This document shows positions 1-6,524 of a DNA stretch of 33,426 bases, one piece after another. Positions within the stretch are counted from its first letter, which is position 1. Each line of letters opens with the position of its first letter. The notes under the pieces were generated by a model, which was not told where the DNA came from, did not search any database, and saw only the letters and a list, made by a program, of their open reading frames with translations. The translations under genes were made by a program, and so were the position numbers. The DNA is from CAZCGA01 sp964498075 (lineage in GTDB: Bacteria; Desulfobacterota; Binatia; HRBIN30): assembly GCA_964498075.1 (NCBI GenBank), contig CAZCGA010000066.1, positions 1 to 33,426 on the forward strand, given 5' to 3'.

Positions 1-1359
1 GCGGGCACCGCCCCGCGCTAGGCTTGTCGAAGGGTCTGCCTCGCGTTTATCGACACTCTCATCAGGAGGAAGAAGCCCGTTGTTGGCCAAGTGACTGCGC
101 ACGGCCAGCGCAGAGACGCCGAAATAGTCGCCAGCTTCCTCGATCGCTTCACTGGAGACGTTCCCGTTCAGTTGTGCCTGCAGTGCGTCGATCGGACACA
201 AGAACTCCGCGGCGAAGGCGCGCTGTATCTTTTGACGAGCTGTCTTGGAGTCGGTTGCGGGCAGCCATCTGTCTTCGACTAGCGCAATCAAATGGTCGGC
301 CAAGAATCGCGCAGCTTCGAACCGCCGCCCCGGACGGTTCCGCCTGCGGAAGAGAAGGTTCAACGAATCCGAGTCCGCCTGTCGCACGGCGAGCCCCAAT
401 GGCAGTTCACTTTCGGGGTTGCTGTGGTGGCTCAGGACACTTGCGTCAAACGCCAAGATCTCCGACAGCGTTTCATCTGAAACGCGATCGGGCTGAAGTC
501 CCCACGCGTCTCGTGCCGCCTTCGCTAGGTGCCAACCCTGCCGCCACGGCGCTTCACTCCGAAGGTGCGAGTGCCAAGCGTCCCGCAACGGTGCTCGCGG
601 AGGCGTAAGGTGCGCCGCAACGCCGGTGGTGTGTGCCAACTCCACCACCCTCGCGAGAATCAGTCCAGGATCCGGCCCCGAACACACAGGTGCTATCTCC
701 GCGATCGCTCCCTCGCCAGCCTCCGATGAGAGCCGGCAAAGGTCGTTCAGAACGCTCTCGGGCGCCTCGTCTGGTTCACAGCCGAGCTGAGCCTCCAGTC
801 GCCGCAGCAGTGAGACCTCGGGATCCGCGCGCTCCCGCGAGAGCTCTTGCCACAGTGCGTGAAGATCGCTGTCGGAGACACCGACCGCGTCCAGCCGCGC
901 CAGCACCAACTCGATGAAGCCATCGATGCCACGTTCAAAGACCGCCCTGGGGACCCACCTTCGGAAGGACTCCAGGTATCGAATGGGCTCAGTGGAGGCC
1001 TCCTCGCTGGGGCAACAGGTCACGTCGACCGTCTCGCCGTCGGACTCGAACACCAGCCGCGGCCACAGAAAGCCATAGCCGGCTCCGGCCATTTCGTGCG
1101 CCATGCGCCAGGAAAGGCTGTGTGTCCCGTCAGACGCCGCCTCCCATTGAAGGCGCCACCAGGATGCTGTGAGCCACAGCGCCAGAGGATACGCTGACAC
1201 TCTCACTTGCGTGTGAACCGATTTCGACCAGGCGTCCTCGACGCGTGTGGTCAGACGGCCGTCGACCGCGATGCGAAGAAGCGCCGAGGTCTGGCGAACT
1301 TCTTCGGGACCGTGGTCGGTGGACATCCAGTCCGCACCGATTGAGAAGCCAGACATCAT
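1..1359 (-). CDS. Large unknown protein with C-terminal degenerate ImmA/IrrE-like domain (3' end beyond window)
   Basis: An uninterrupted minus-strand frame of 453 codons runs from ATG 1359 to the left edge without a stop, so the C-terminus is missing. The N-terminal part is rich in Trp (pairs of Trp near residues 10 and 60-65) and matches no enzyme family I can name. Residues about 345-440 read like an ImmA/IrrE metallopeptidase: the stretch RRFEAARFLADHL aligns with the usual RFTLAHELGHHL, but the zinc ligands H, E and H are replaced by R351, F352 and D355. Downstream RAFAAEFLCP and FGVSALAVRSHL match the FA..LL.P and F.VS..A...RL motifs of the family. It is therefore probably a non-catalytic IrrE-like sensor or scaffold. 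The start ATG overlaps the stop of the preceding small gene (ATGA), indicating translational coupling. Frame and domain resemblance are seen directly; the function is unknown. Confidence 0.75.
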   Translation of the reverse strand, partial: MMSGFSIGADWMSTDHGPEEVRQTSALLRIAVDGRLTTRVEDAWSKSVHTQVRVSAYPLALWLTASWWRLQWEAASDGTHSLSWRMAHEMAGAGYGFLWPRLVFESDGETVDVTCCPSEEASTEPIRYLESFRRWVPRAVFERGIDGFIELVLARLDAVGVSDSDLHALWQELSRERADPEVSLLRRLEAQLGCEPDEAPESVLNDLCRLSSEAGEGAIAEIAPVCSGPDPGLILARVVELAHTTGVAAHLTPPRAPLRDAWHSHLRSEAPWRQGWHLAKAARDAWGLQPDRVSDETLSEILAFDASVLSHHSNPESELPLGLAVRQADSDSLNLLFRRRNRPGRRFEAARFLADHLIALVEDRWLPATDSKTARQKIQRAFAAEFLCPIDALQAQLNGNVSSEAIEEAGDYFGVSALAVRSHLANNGLLPPDESVDKREADPSTSLARGGAR

Positions 1360-1520
1360 TGCAGAGTCCAGCGTTGGAGGACTTCTTCGCTCAGGGGATC
1401 ATCGGATAGCATCGGGTAGCCATGGTAGACGCCTGTGGCTGGGTTTTCGAGCATGGCCTCGAGCGGGATACCGTTCTCCGCGACCGCCCAGATGATCGAG
1501 AGATGGACCGCCGGCTTCAG
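1356..1520 (-). CDS. Small unknown protein (about 54 aa), possible CTG start
   Basis: A short frame lies between hepT and the IrrE-like gene. The only way to cover its protein-like part (about 54 residues, including PAVHLSIIWAVAENGIPLE and GVYHGYPMLSDDPLSEEVL) without overlapping hepT deeply is to start at CTG 1520, which overlaps the hepT stop as CTGA. No in-frame ATG, GTG or TTG exists before Met at about residue 23. A purine-rich AGGGA lies just before the CTG. Its stop overlaps the next start as ATGA. The tight packing on both sides and the protein-like composition argue that it is expressed with its neighbours, perhaps as a partner of the IrrE-like protein. I do not recognise the family, and the start codon is uncertain. 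Confidence 0.45.
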   Translation of the reverse strand: MKPAVHLSIIWAVAENGIPLEAMLENPATGVYHGYPMLSDDPLSEEVLQRWTLQ

Positions 1521-1873
1521 TTCCCTGCCGCGTTCTTCCGATCGAGAATCACACGGGCCGCCTGGCGCAGCGCCGGGAGTTTTACTTGGGCGGCTTCCCA
1601 CACGACCTCGTGATCGACCGCGTCATACGCATGGACCAGCACATTGCGGAAATCGACCATCCGGCGTGCTTCGGAAATTGCCGCAAAGGTCTCTGGATCG
1701 AGGGTCTCGATGCGTCGCAGCGCCTCGCCAACGGTGATGAAGTGCCGCTCGACGATGCTCTGCGTGTCCGCGTCCTCCCGATAGGCATTGAGCGTCTTGC
1801 CGGTCAATGCTCTGTCGATAGCGGCGGCCGCATTGAGGATGTCATACAAGAGCGCCCGGGCATCACGCGGCAT
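1517..1873 (-). CDS. hepT: HepT-like HEPN ribonuclease toxin (DUF86)
   Basis: 118-aa all-helical protein of the DUF86/HepT family. It shows the HEPN RNase signature R-x4-H followed by x-Tyr: R76, N77, H81 and Y83 in FRNVLVHAYDAVD. In characterised HEPN/MNT pairs the HEPN protein is an RNase toxin. The cognate nucleotidyltransferase silences it by adding AMP groups to the tyrosine next to the catalytic His, and all of these residues are present here. The gene starts 11 bases inside the 3' end of the nucleotidyltransferase gene, the usual layout of this toxin-antitoxin module. Length is normal for the family and nothing suggests decay. Confidence 0.92.
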   Translation of the reverse strand: MPRDARALLYDILNAAAAIDRALTGKTLNAYREDADTQSIVERHFITVGEALRRIETLDPETFAAISEARRMVDFRNVLVHAYDAVDHEVVWEAAQVKLPALRQAARVILDRKNAAGN

Positions 1874-2195
1874 ACAGTTCCACGGCCTCCGCTTCGGCTT
1901 GTTGTCGGAAGTAGGGGTTCTGTGCCGCCCTGTAGTCGATGAGATCGATGCGCCTGCCGAACAACGCAGTCAACTCTTCGCGGAGGCCGAAGAACTGATC
2001 GAAGCGGTCCATTCCCACCGGCGCATCGAACTCGACGAGGAAGTCGAGATCACTGCGTTGCGGGTCGAACGCGCCGCTGACGGCGGAACCGAAGAGGCGA
2101 AGCCTGCGAACTGCATAGCGGCGGCAGAGTGCTTCCAGTCCTGTGCGTCGCGTGCGGATCAACTCCTCAGGGTTTGTAGTCGTGTCGGCTCCCAT
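1863..2195 (-). CDS. mntA: MntA-like nucleotidyltransferase antitoxin
   Basis: 110-aa minimal nucleotidyltransferase (MNT, COG1669 type). The motif FGSAVSGAFDPQRSDLDFLV contains the catalytic GS and the metal-binding D-x-D, as required for AMP transfer. Start ATG 2195 is preceded by an AGGAG ribosome site with 9-nt spacing. It is the first gene of the minus-strand group mntA-hepT-small gene-IrrE-like gene. In the known MntA/HepT system it acts as the antitoxin by modifying HepT. That role is assigned by family and by the overlap with hepT. Confidence 0.92.
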   Translation of the reverse strand: MGADTTTNPEELIRTRRTGLEALCRRYAVRRLRLFGSAVSGAFDPQRSDLDFLVEFDAPVGMDRFDQFFGLREELTALFGRRIDLIDYRAAQNPYFRQQAEAEAVELYAA

Positions 2196-2241
2196 CTGCG
2201 GTCACTCCTGCATCTAGGGTTACGTTTACCACAACCTGCAG

Positions 2242-2397
2242 GTGCGAAACGAACAAACGAACGAACCAAGCTTCGGATGCAACGCGTTGGATTGGCGCGA
2301 GCGCATCACGGTTGAGGGGAACGTGTGCGACGGCAAAACGCGCATCAAGGGCACACCCGTGATGGTGTCCGTGGTGCTGGATGAGTGCGTTGGTCTT
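2242..2397 (+). pseudogene. DUF433 antitoxin-like remnant
   Basis: From a possible GTG at 2242 the plus-strand frame encodes a recognisable DUF433 start: RITVEGNVCDGKTRIKGT followed by PVMVSVVLDE, matching the usual pattern RI....ICGGKP.IRGTR.PVSVVLD. After about residue 50 the frame dissolves into unrelated low-complexity sequence. The helix-turn-helix-like second half typical of the family is missing. I read it as the N-terminal remnant of a small DUF433 protein, a family often paired with PIN-type toxins. Confidence 0.45.
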
Positions 2398-2486
2398 TGC
2401 CGAACGCCTGGGGATGAAGACCCTGTGCTGCAGGTCGGGTCCTGCGGCGGCGGCACGGCCGAACCCGGAGGTGGCGAGCAAAGCAC

Positions 2487-2640
2487 GCCGGCGCCGCGTT
2501 GCGGGCGATCGAGGATCCGGCGCTCCGCCAGCGCTTGTCGCGAACCGCCTACGAGCACATCCGCCGCTTCTTCCCCGACGCCGAGCCCAAGCGCTTCTGG
2601 GAAGGCTACCTCGCCGAGTTGGCGGGAGTGATCGAGCGTG
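2487..2640 (+). pseudogene. C-terminal remnant of a glycosyltransferase
   Basis: About 50 codons read like the C-terminal helices of a GT-B (group 1) glycosyltransferase: ALRAIEDPALRQRLSRTAY, then HIRRFFPDAEPKRFWEGYL. This matches the usual ll.DPalR..L...a......F pattern. There is no upstream catalytic domain in any frame. The fragment abuts an antisense PIN-domain start near 2640, which suggests a recombination junction. No start site is credible. Confidence 0.4.
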
Positions 2641-2696
2641 TGGTTGAAGAAGGCCAGCCACGCAGACGCGTCGAGGAAGACGCTCGTGGGTATCAC
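2640..2696 (-). pseudogene. VapC-like PIN toxin, N-terminal stub only
   Basis: A GTG at 2696 overlaps the stop of the upstream antitoxin-like gene as GTGA and opens a frame beginning VIPTSVFLDASAWLAFFN. This is a typical PIN start, with the first catalytic Asp in FLDAS. After about 18 residues the frame runs antisense through the glycosyltransferase remnant, and the remaining acidic PIN residues are absent. The toxin therefore looks truncated by a deletion or rearrangement. The same GTGA coupling is seen in the intact vapBC pair at 27.2-27.9 kb. Confidence 0.4.
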
Positions 2697-2908
2697 CGCT
2701 GGTTGAGGTAGCCGCGGAGGTTGCTGGACAGGTCGCGCGGTCCGCCCGCAGAGCCTGCCTCTCGCACCACGCTGGCGATCAAGCGAGCGCTCCGCCGTCG
2801 GGGAGTGCTCAAATCTTTCTTCGCTTCGAGAAGATCGACTCCGATGGGAGACGGGCGACCGGCCGCACGTCGCGTCTCCCGCCGTACCCTGTTGGCGAGT
2901 GAGGGCAT
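2693..2908 (-). CDS. VapB-like antitoxin (orphaned)
   Basis: 71-aa basic protein from ATG 2908. The N-terminal half is Arg-rich (MPSLANRVRRETRRAAGR) and the tail RDLSSNLRGYLNQR resembles the toxin-neutralising C-terminus of VapB-type antitoxins (.DLS.N...YL). Its stop overlaps the GTG of a truncated PIN toxin, the expected gene order of a vapBC operon. With the toxin truncated it would be an orphan. No clear ribosome site is present, and composition alone cannot rule out a chance frame. Confidence 0.4.
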   Translation of the reverse strand: MPSLANRVRRETRRAAGRPSPIGVDLLEAKKDLSTPRRRSARLIASVVREAGSAGGPRDLSSNLRGYLNQR

Positions 2909-3347
2909 GGTCGTCGCGTAGCACGCCCGTCGCGTGGCGTCAAAATCCGTCGGCTGGGATCGGCGAAGTGAAAACCGGCTGACTCGCCGGCTGCATGATT
3001 GCCCGGTTGCACGAGGAACTGGCGGTGTGTGAAGGTAGCTAGGAGGCGCGCCGGGCCGATTCTCCGTAGCCAGGCACTCGCCCCGTGAAGTATGCCTCAC
3101 TCTTCTGCTGGACGGCCACCGCGTGATGAGCCACCGTGCGCCAGTTCCGAGGTAAGAGTCTGCGCTTCTCACGGGGGTCTGGCTTGGACGCCCCGGTCGA
3201 GCTCGAACGCGGGCACTGGGCTGCGGTTCTCGCCGATGGGCGGTGGCCCGTCGGCCTTGGCGCCTTGGCCGCGCTTGCCCTTCCGCAGCGGGAGGCGGCG
3301 TCTGCCGCGTAGCGATTTGAAGTTCCGTATGGCAGGAGTGGAGCAGA
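2909..3347. other. Gene-free stretch
   Basis: About 440 bases between the VapB-like start and the 657-aa nuclease gene. The open frames here on both strands have shadow-like composition (Arg/Ser/Pro runs), and I recognise no domain, RNA gene or strong repeat. Only the last 13 bases are interpretable, as the ribosome site of the next gene (GGAG at 3335-3338). Confidence 0.5.
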
Positions 3348-5321
3348 ATGACTGGGTATCCTGCGATGAAAGCGAACCGCGGATGGGTCTACCAGGAATT
3401 CGTCGTGACAGTGCCCACTGAAGCCGAGCCTCTCGCGCGCTTTGAGTCGGAATCCGAGGCCGCACGCTTCGCTGCGAAGCATCCGTCCGCGAAAATAAGG
3501 GCAAGGTACCATCCGGTGACAGCGAACTGGAAAGGTCATCCTCTAGACTACGCAGCCGCTACGCTCCTCGATCACTATCGATTGGCTTTCTCCACGCGGG
3601 AAGAAGCTGAAGAATGGCTCAGCGAGAACGGGGAGTGGTTCAACGAACAGTACAGCCCGCCGGACTCAAAGCTCCCATCCCATCTGCGGTTCGATCTGCT
3701 AGCCCTCAGCAAGGGAGAACTCACGCCCTCCGAGCGGTTGTACGTGATCCAGAATGCGAAACACCTCGCAGAGATCCACCAGGGGTACCTCTTCGACCTT
3801 TACGTGGCCTGCGGGTGCTTTGATGCTGCCCTTCAGATCACCTCAAAGCGCAGCCTCAGGTTCCTAGGGGACTTAGCTTGGGCTGCTGGAGATTTCGGTA
3901 AGGCGCGCCAGTATTACGCCCGGGAGGGGGAAGATCGGTCCGGACCTGTTTACCGACTGGGCACTCACTGGGATCGACTGATCAAGCTTGAGTTTTGCGT
4001 CGGGCAATGGGAGTCGGCAGTTCGCGCTTTCGTGGAGGCTCCGTTCGAATCCGTCGCTCTCGAGACCGGCAAGGCGGTCATTCTCACTGACTTCGAAATT
4101 TCTGCCAGACCCTACATGCAGATCGCGGCGATCGCCGCTTGCAAGTGTACCCCCCAAGTCAGGCAAGCTGTTGTCGAAAAGCTGATCAGGATCTTCGAGA
4201 TGACAGCCACCGATATTGAGCAGCTCTTCGCGTCGGCATCCGCAATCTCGTCGGAACGACTTCAGTCCTTCCAACGCCGGTTTAGACCGAGGCTGGTGGG
4301 GCAAGAGCCTAGAAGCCTTGAAGAAGCCGTAAAGCGGGGGGAGACCGCCTCTGCGCAATCGGTCCTGGATTGCGTCCTCCGAGCGGAAGAGATCTCTGAG
4401 ACGGCAGCGCGCCGGCTGAACGAGTTTCTGACGAGCGGCAGCGACGCTCCCTTGCGCGAATTCGTGACTCTGCTCACGCGAAGCGGTGTTGGCTCTGTCA
4501 GCGAATCAATGCTGGGCGACGCGATCAGTCGATCGGATTTCGGCGAATTGGGCTGGGCCGATCTTACGCGCATTGAGGAACGCGTATCCAGCGACCTTCT
4601 CATACGCTTGTACGAGAGCCACCCAGTCATGTACCGAAGGTATCTGGACAGACTGATAGCATTGAAGCTCAGGCACAACACCTTGCCCACCGGATGTGAG
4701 ATGGTGGAGGGGGTCCTGCGCTACAACTCCATGGCGGCAAGCTCATACTGGGCGAACTCGCTGAAGACAGCTCTCGGCGAGTACTATGCGGGGATACCCC
4801 TCGACTACACCAAGATCATTTCCGCGCGTGACTGGGCGGAGATCAGATGTAGCGACTGGGTATCGAACGAAGGCGGCGGCCTGATTGCAGAGCTGATGAT
4901 TTCCGAGACAGATGCTTCGCTCCTAACCCGCAAGGTCTCTGCGCAATGCGCGAAATGGTTGGCTGCTCGTTGGGATGAGGAAGTCGGCGGCGAGCGTTGG
5001 AAATCGGAAGCGAGGTTGTTTCAGATCGTTCGAGATGCGTTCAAGGGCGCGACAGTCGTACGCCAGGCGCGACCACTCTGGCTTGCGCCACAGCATCTGG
5101 ACATCTACCTGCCGGAGCTGTACCTCGCCATCGAGTACATGGGTGAGCAGCACTACGAACCAGTCGAACTGTTCGGCGGGGCTACCGGGCTCGAACGCAC
5201 AAGACAGCGCGACACTAGAAAGGCCCAGGTCTGCAATGCGTGCGGGATCCATCTCGTGACAGTCCGGTACGACGAGAACCTGAAGGAAGCCGTCAAACGA
5301 TTGAAGGCGCAGTTCCTCTGA
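3348..5321 (+). CDS. Helical-repeat protein with C-terminal PD-(D/E)XK-type nuclease domain
   Basis: 657 aa, from ATG 3348 with GGAG 9 nt upstream. Residues about 1-100 may form a substrate or nucleic-acid binding region. Residues about 120-540 are helix-rich with TPR-like stretches (for example AGDFGKARQYYAREGEDR). The last 107 residues resemble Vsr/DUF559-like nucleases: SEARLFQIVRDAF, WLAPQHLDIYLPELYLAIEY (Asp585, Glu596), GEQHY (His602), then RDTRK (Asp622, Lys625) and GIHLVTVRYDE. The acidic residues after a beta strand and the following RD..K helix fit a restriction-endonuclease fold. The gene stands alone on the plus strand between toxin-antitoxin remnants and a DUF3800/end-resection block. 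I infer DNA cleavage controlled by a helical sensor, plausibly in defence. No characterised protein of this architecture comes to mind. Confidence 0.8.
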   Translation: MTGYPAMKANRGWVYQEFVVTVPTEAEPLARFESESEAARFAAKHPSAKIRARYHPVTANWKGHPLDYAAATLLDHYRLAFSTREEAEEWLSENGEWFNEQYSPPDSKLPSHLRFDLLALSKGELTPSERLYVIQNAKHLAEIHQGYLFDLYVACGCFDAALQITSKRSLRFLGDLAWAAGDFGKARQYYAREGEDRSGPVYRLGTHWDRLIKLEFCVGQWESAVRAFVEAPFESVALETGKAVILTDFEISARPYMQIAAIAACKCTPQVRQAVVEKLIRIFEMTATDIEQLFASASAISSERLQSFQRRFRPRLVGQEPRSLEEAVKRGETASAQSVLDCVLRAEEISETAARRLNEFLTSGSDAPLREFVTLLTRSGVGSVSESMLGDAISRSDFGELGWADLTRIEERVSSDLLIRLYESHPVMYRRYLDRLIALKLRHNTLPTGCEMVEGVLRYNSMAASSYWANSLKTALGEYYAGIPLDYTKIISARDWAEIRCSDWVSNEGGGLIAELMISETDASLLTRKVSAQCAKWLAARWDEEVGGERWKSEARLFQIVRDAFKGATVVRQARPLWLAPQHLDIYLPELYLAIEYMGEQHYEPVELFGGATGLERTRQRDTRKAQVCNACGIHLVTVRYDENLKEAVKRLKAQFL

Positions 5322-5529
5322 CCTCGCGGGCCCCTATGTATCCGAACTCGGCGCACACCTTGGAGCATCGCTTCTCAGTGCCCGCGCGCCCACGCCAGCC
5401 CGAAAGGCGATGAGTTGGAAGGCCCGCGCAAGTGCTGCTGAAGACGGGGGTTCTATTGGGAGTCGACGGGCTCGGTGTCACGCGCATTCACCCGCCTCGG
5501 GATGAGCGTGGCAGAGCAGAATCTGGTGC

Positions 5530-6303
5530 CTAGCGTGTCGGTCGCTTGTCGGCTCGGATCGACGCGAGGAGATCGTCCTTGGTGATCTCGATCAGTTGAT
5601 GCGGCATGTATTGGATAATCCAGGTGATGAGTCGCGCAAGGCCTCGCTTGCCCTTGAGGCGTTTGTAACGGTACAGCAGATTCGCGAGGAAGTCAGCGGC
5701 CTGAAGCGGGAGCACTTCTCTCTTGTCTTGGAATCCAACACCGCCGAACCGCCGCGGTTCATTCGAGAGAATCCGTCCGATTTCGTAAGTAATGAGATAG
5801 TCGGCCATTCGGGATGCATCGTCTCGGTCGAAAATGAACGCGATGGGGTTCTCCGCAGGCGTCTGATCAACTACGGCATCAATTGCGGCAAGTAAGCATG
5901 TGGGTTCCGGCCCCCACAAATGCTCTGGCTTGCGCTTGACGAAGGGAGGCACCGCTCCGCCAGTTTCGGCGACTGCCGCCGCGAAGTCCGCCTTCGAAAC
6001 GCAGAAGCCGAAAGCGAACTGAGCCCTACGGGCAATGACTTCGGCCAATGTCCAGATCAGGTGCCGCTTGCGTTCCTGATTCCAGCCTTTGAAGAGCTTG
6101 CCGCCGCTGCGTTGAACGAAGTCCGCCATGTGGAAATATGGGAGCTTGGCATCTGCGAGCACCTTGGCCCACTCCCTCGCGAACCGCGCCCATTCAAGTT
6201 CGGTAGAAACGAAACCGCCCAATGCGAATGCCGGTTGGTCTGGCGCCGTCCCACTGCCATCGGCATAGGCGGTGTAGTCAAGGCTCACAAATCCCACCAA
6301 CAT
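5530..6303 (-). CDS. DUF3800 family protein
   Basis: 257 aa from ATG 6303; an ATG at 6390 would add 29 residues that do not look conserved. Features of DUF3800 (predicted RNase H-like fold): an N-terminal strand ending in TAYADGSG, then FALGGFVST, a W..F...W helix, YFHMADFVQRSGG, FKGW, a C-terminal region with IFDRDD, and LPLQAADFLANLLYRY near the end. The acidic residues (Asp in YADGSG, in FIFDRDD and in AADF) are candidate metal ligands. DUF3800 proteins are frequent in phage and defence neighbourhoods, but their activity is not established. The gene is on the same strand as, and downstream of, sbcC. No Shine-Dalgarno is visible before either start. Confidence 0.85.
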   Translation of the reverse strand: MLVGFVSLDYTAYADGSGTAPDQPAFALGGFVSTELEWARFAREWAKVLADAKLPYFHMADFVQRSGGKLFKGWNQERKRHLIWTLAEVIARRAQFAFGFCVSKADFAAAVAETGGAVPPFVKRKPEHLWGPEPTCLLAAIDAVVDQTPAENPIAFIFDRDDASRMADYLITYEIGRILSNEPRRFGGVGFQDKREVLPLQAADFLANLLYRYKRLKGKRGLARLITWIIQYMPHQLIEITKDDLLASIRADKRPTR

Positions 6304-6413
6304 CGGGGAGCGCGGGTAAGTATGGCCACCCCTGAGCGCTCCGATCGTCTGATGAACTCGCGTTCGGGCCGTCCCCCACGGTGCGTTCATACAGCACCGT
6401 CGCGAAACGGGTC

Positions 6414-6427
6414 AAACTGGCCAGTTT
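6414..6427. promoter_or_regulatory. 14-bp perfect palindrome upstream of DUF3800 gene
   Basis: AAACTGGCCAGTTT is a perfect palindrome in the gap between sbcC and the DUF3800 gene. It is 24 bases before the longer possible start (6390). It could be an operator, but no partner site or promoter is clear. Confidence 0.3.
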
Positions 6428-6524
6428 CCGAATTCAGACACTCGACGGCAACTTCAGACAGTGCTCGGCGACGTGTTCGAGGCGCCGCGCTCCTGGAGGT
6501 GCGGGACAGTCGCGTCGCCCGGCG

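Noticed and set aside
24..608. Plus-strand frames at the left edge
   Set aside because: They lie opposite the continuous minus-strand IrrE-like gene and have shadow composition.
3039..3539. Minus-strand frame upstream of the nuclease gene
   Set aside because: Ser/Arg/Pro-rich with no conserved segment; it overlaps the start of the plus-strand nuclease.
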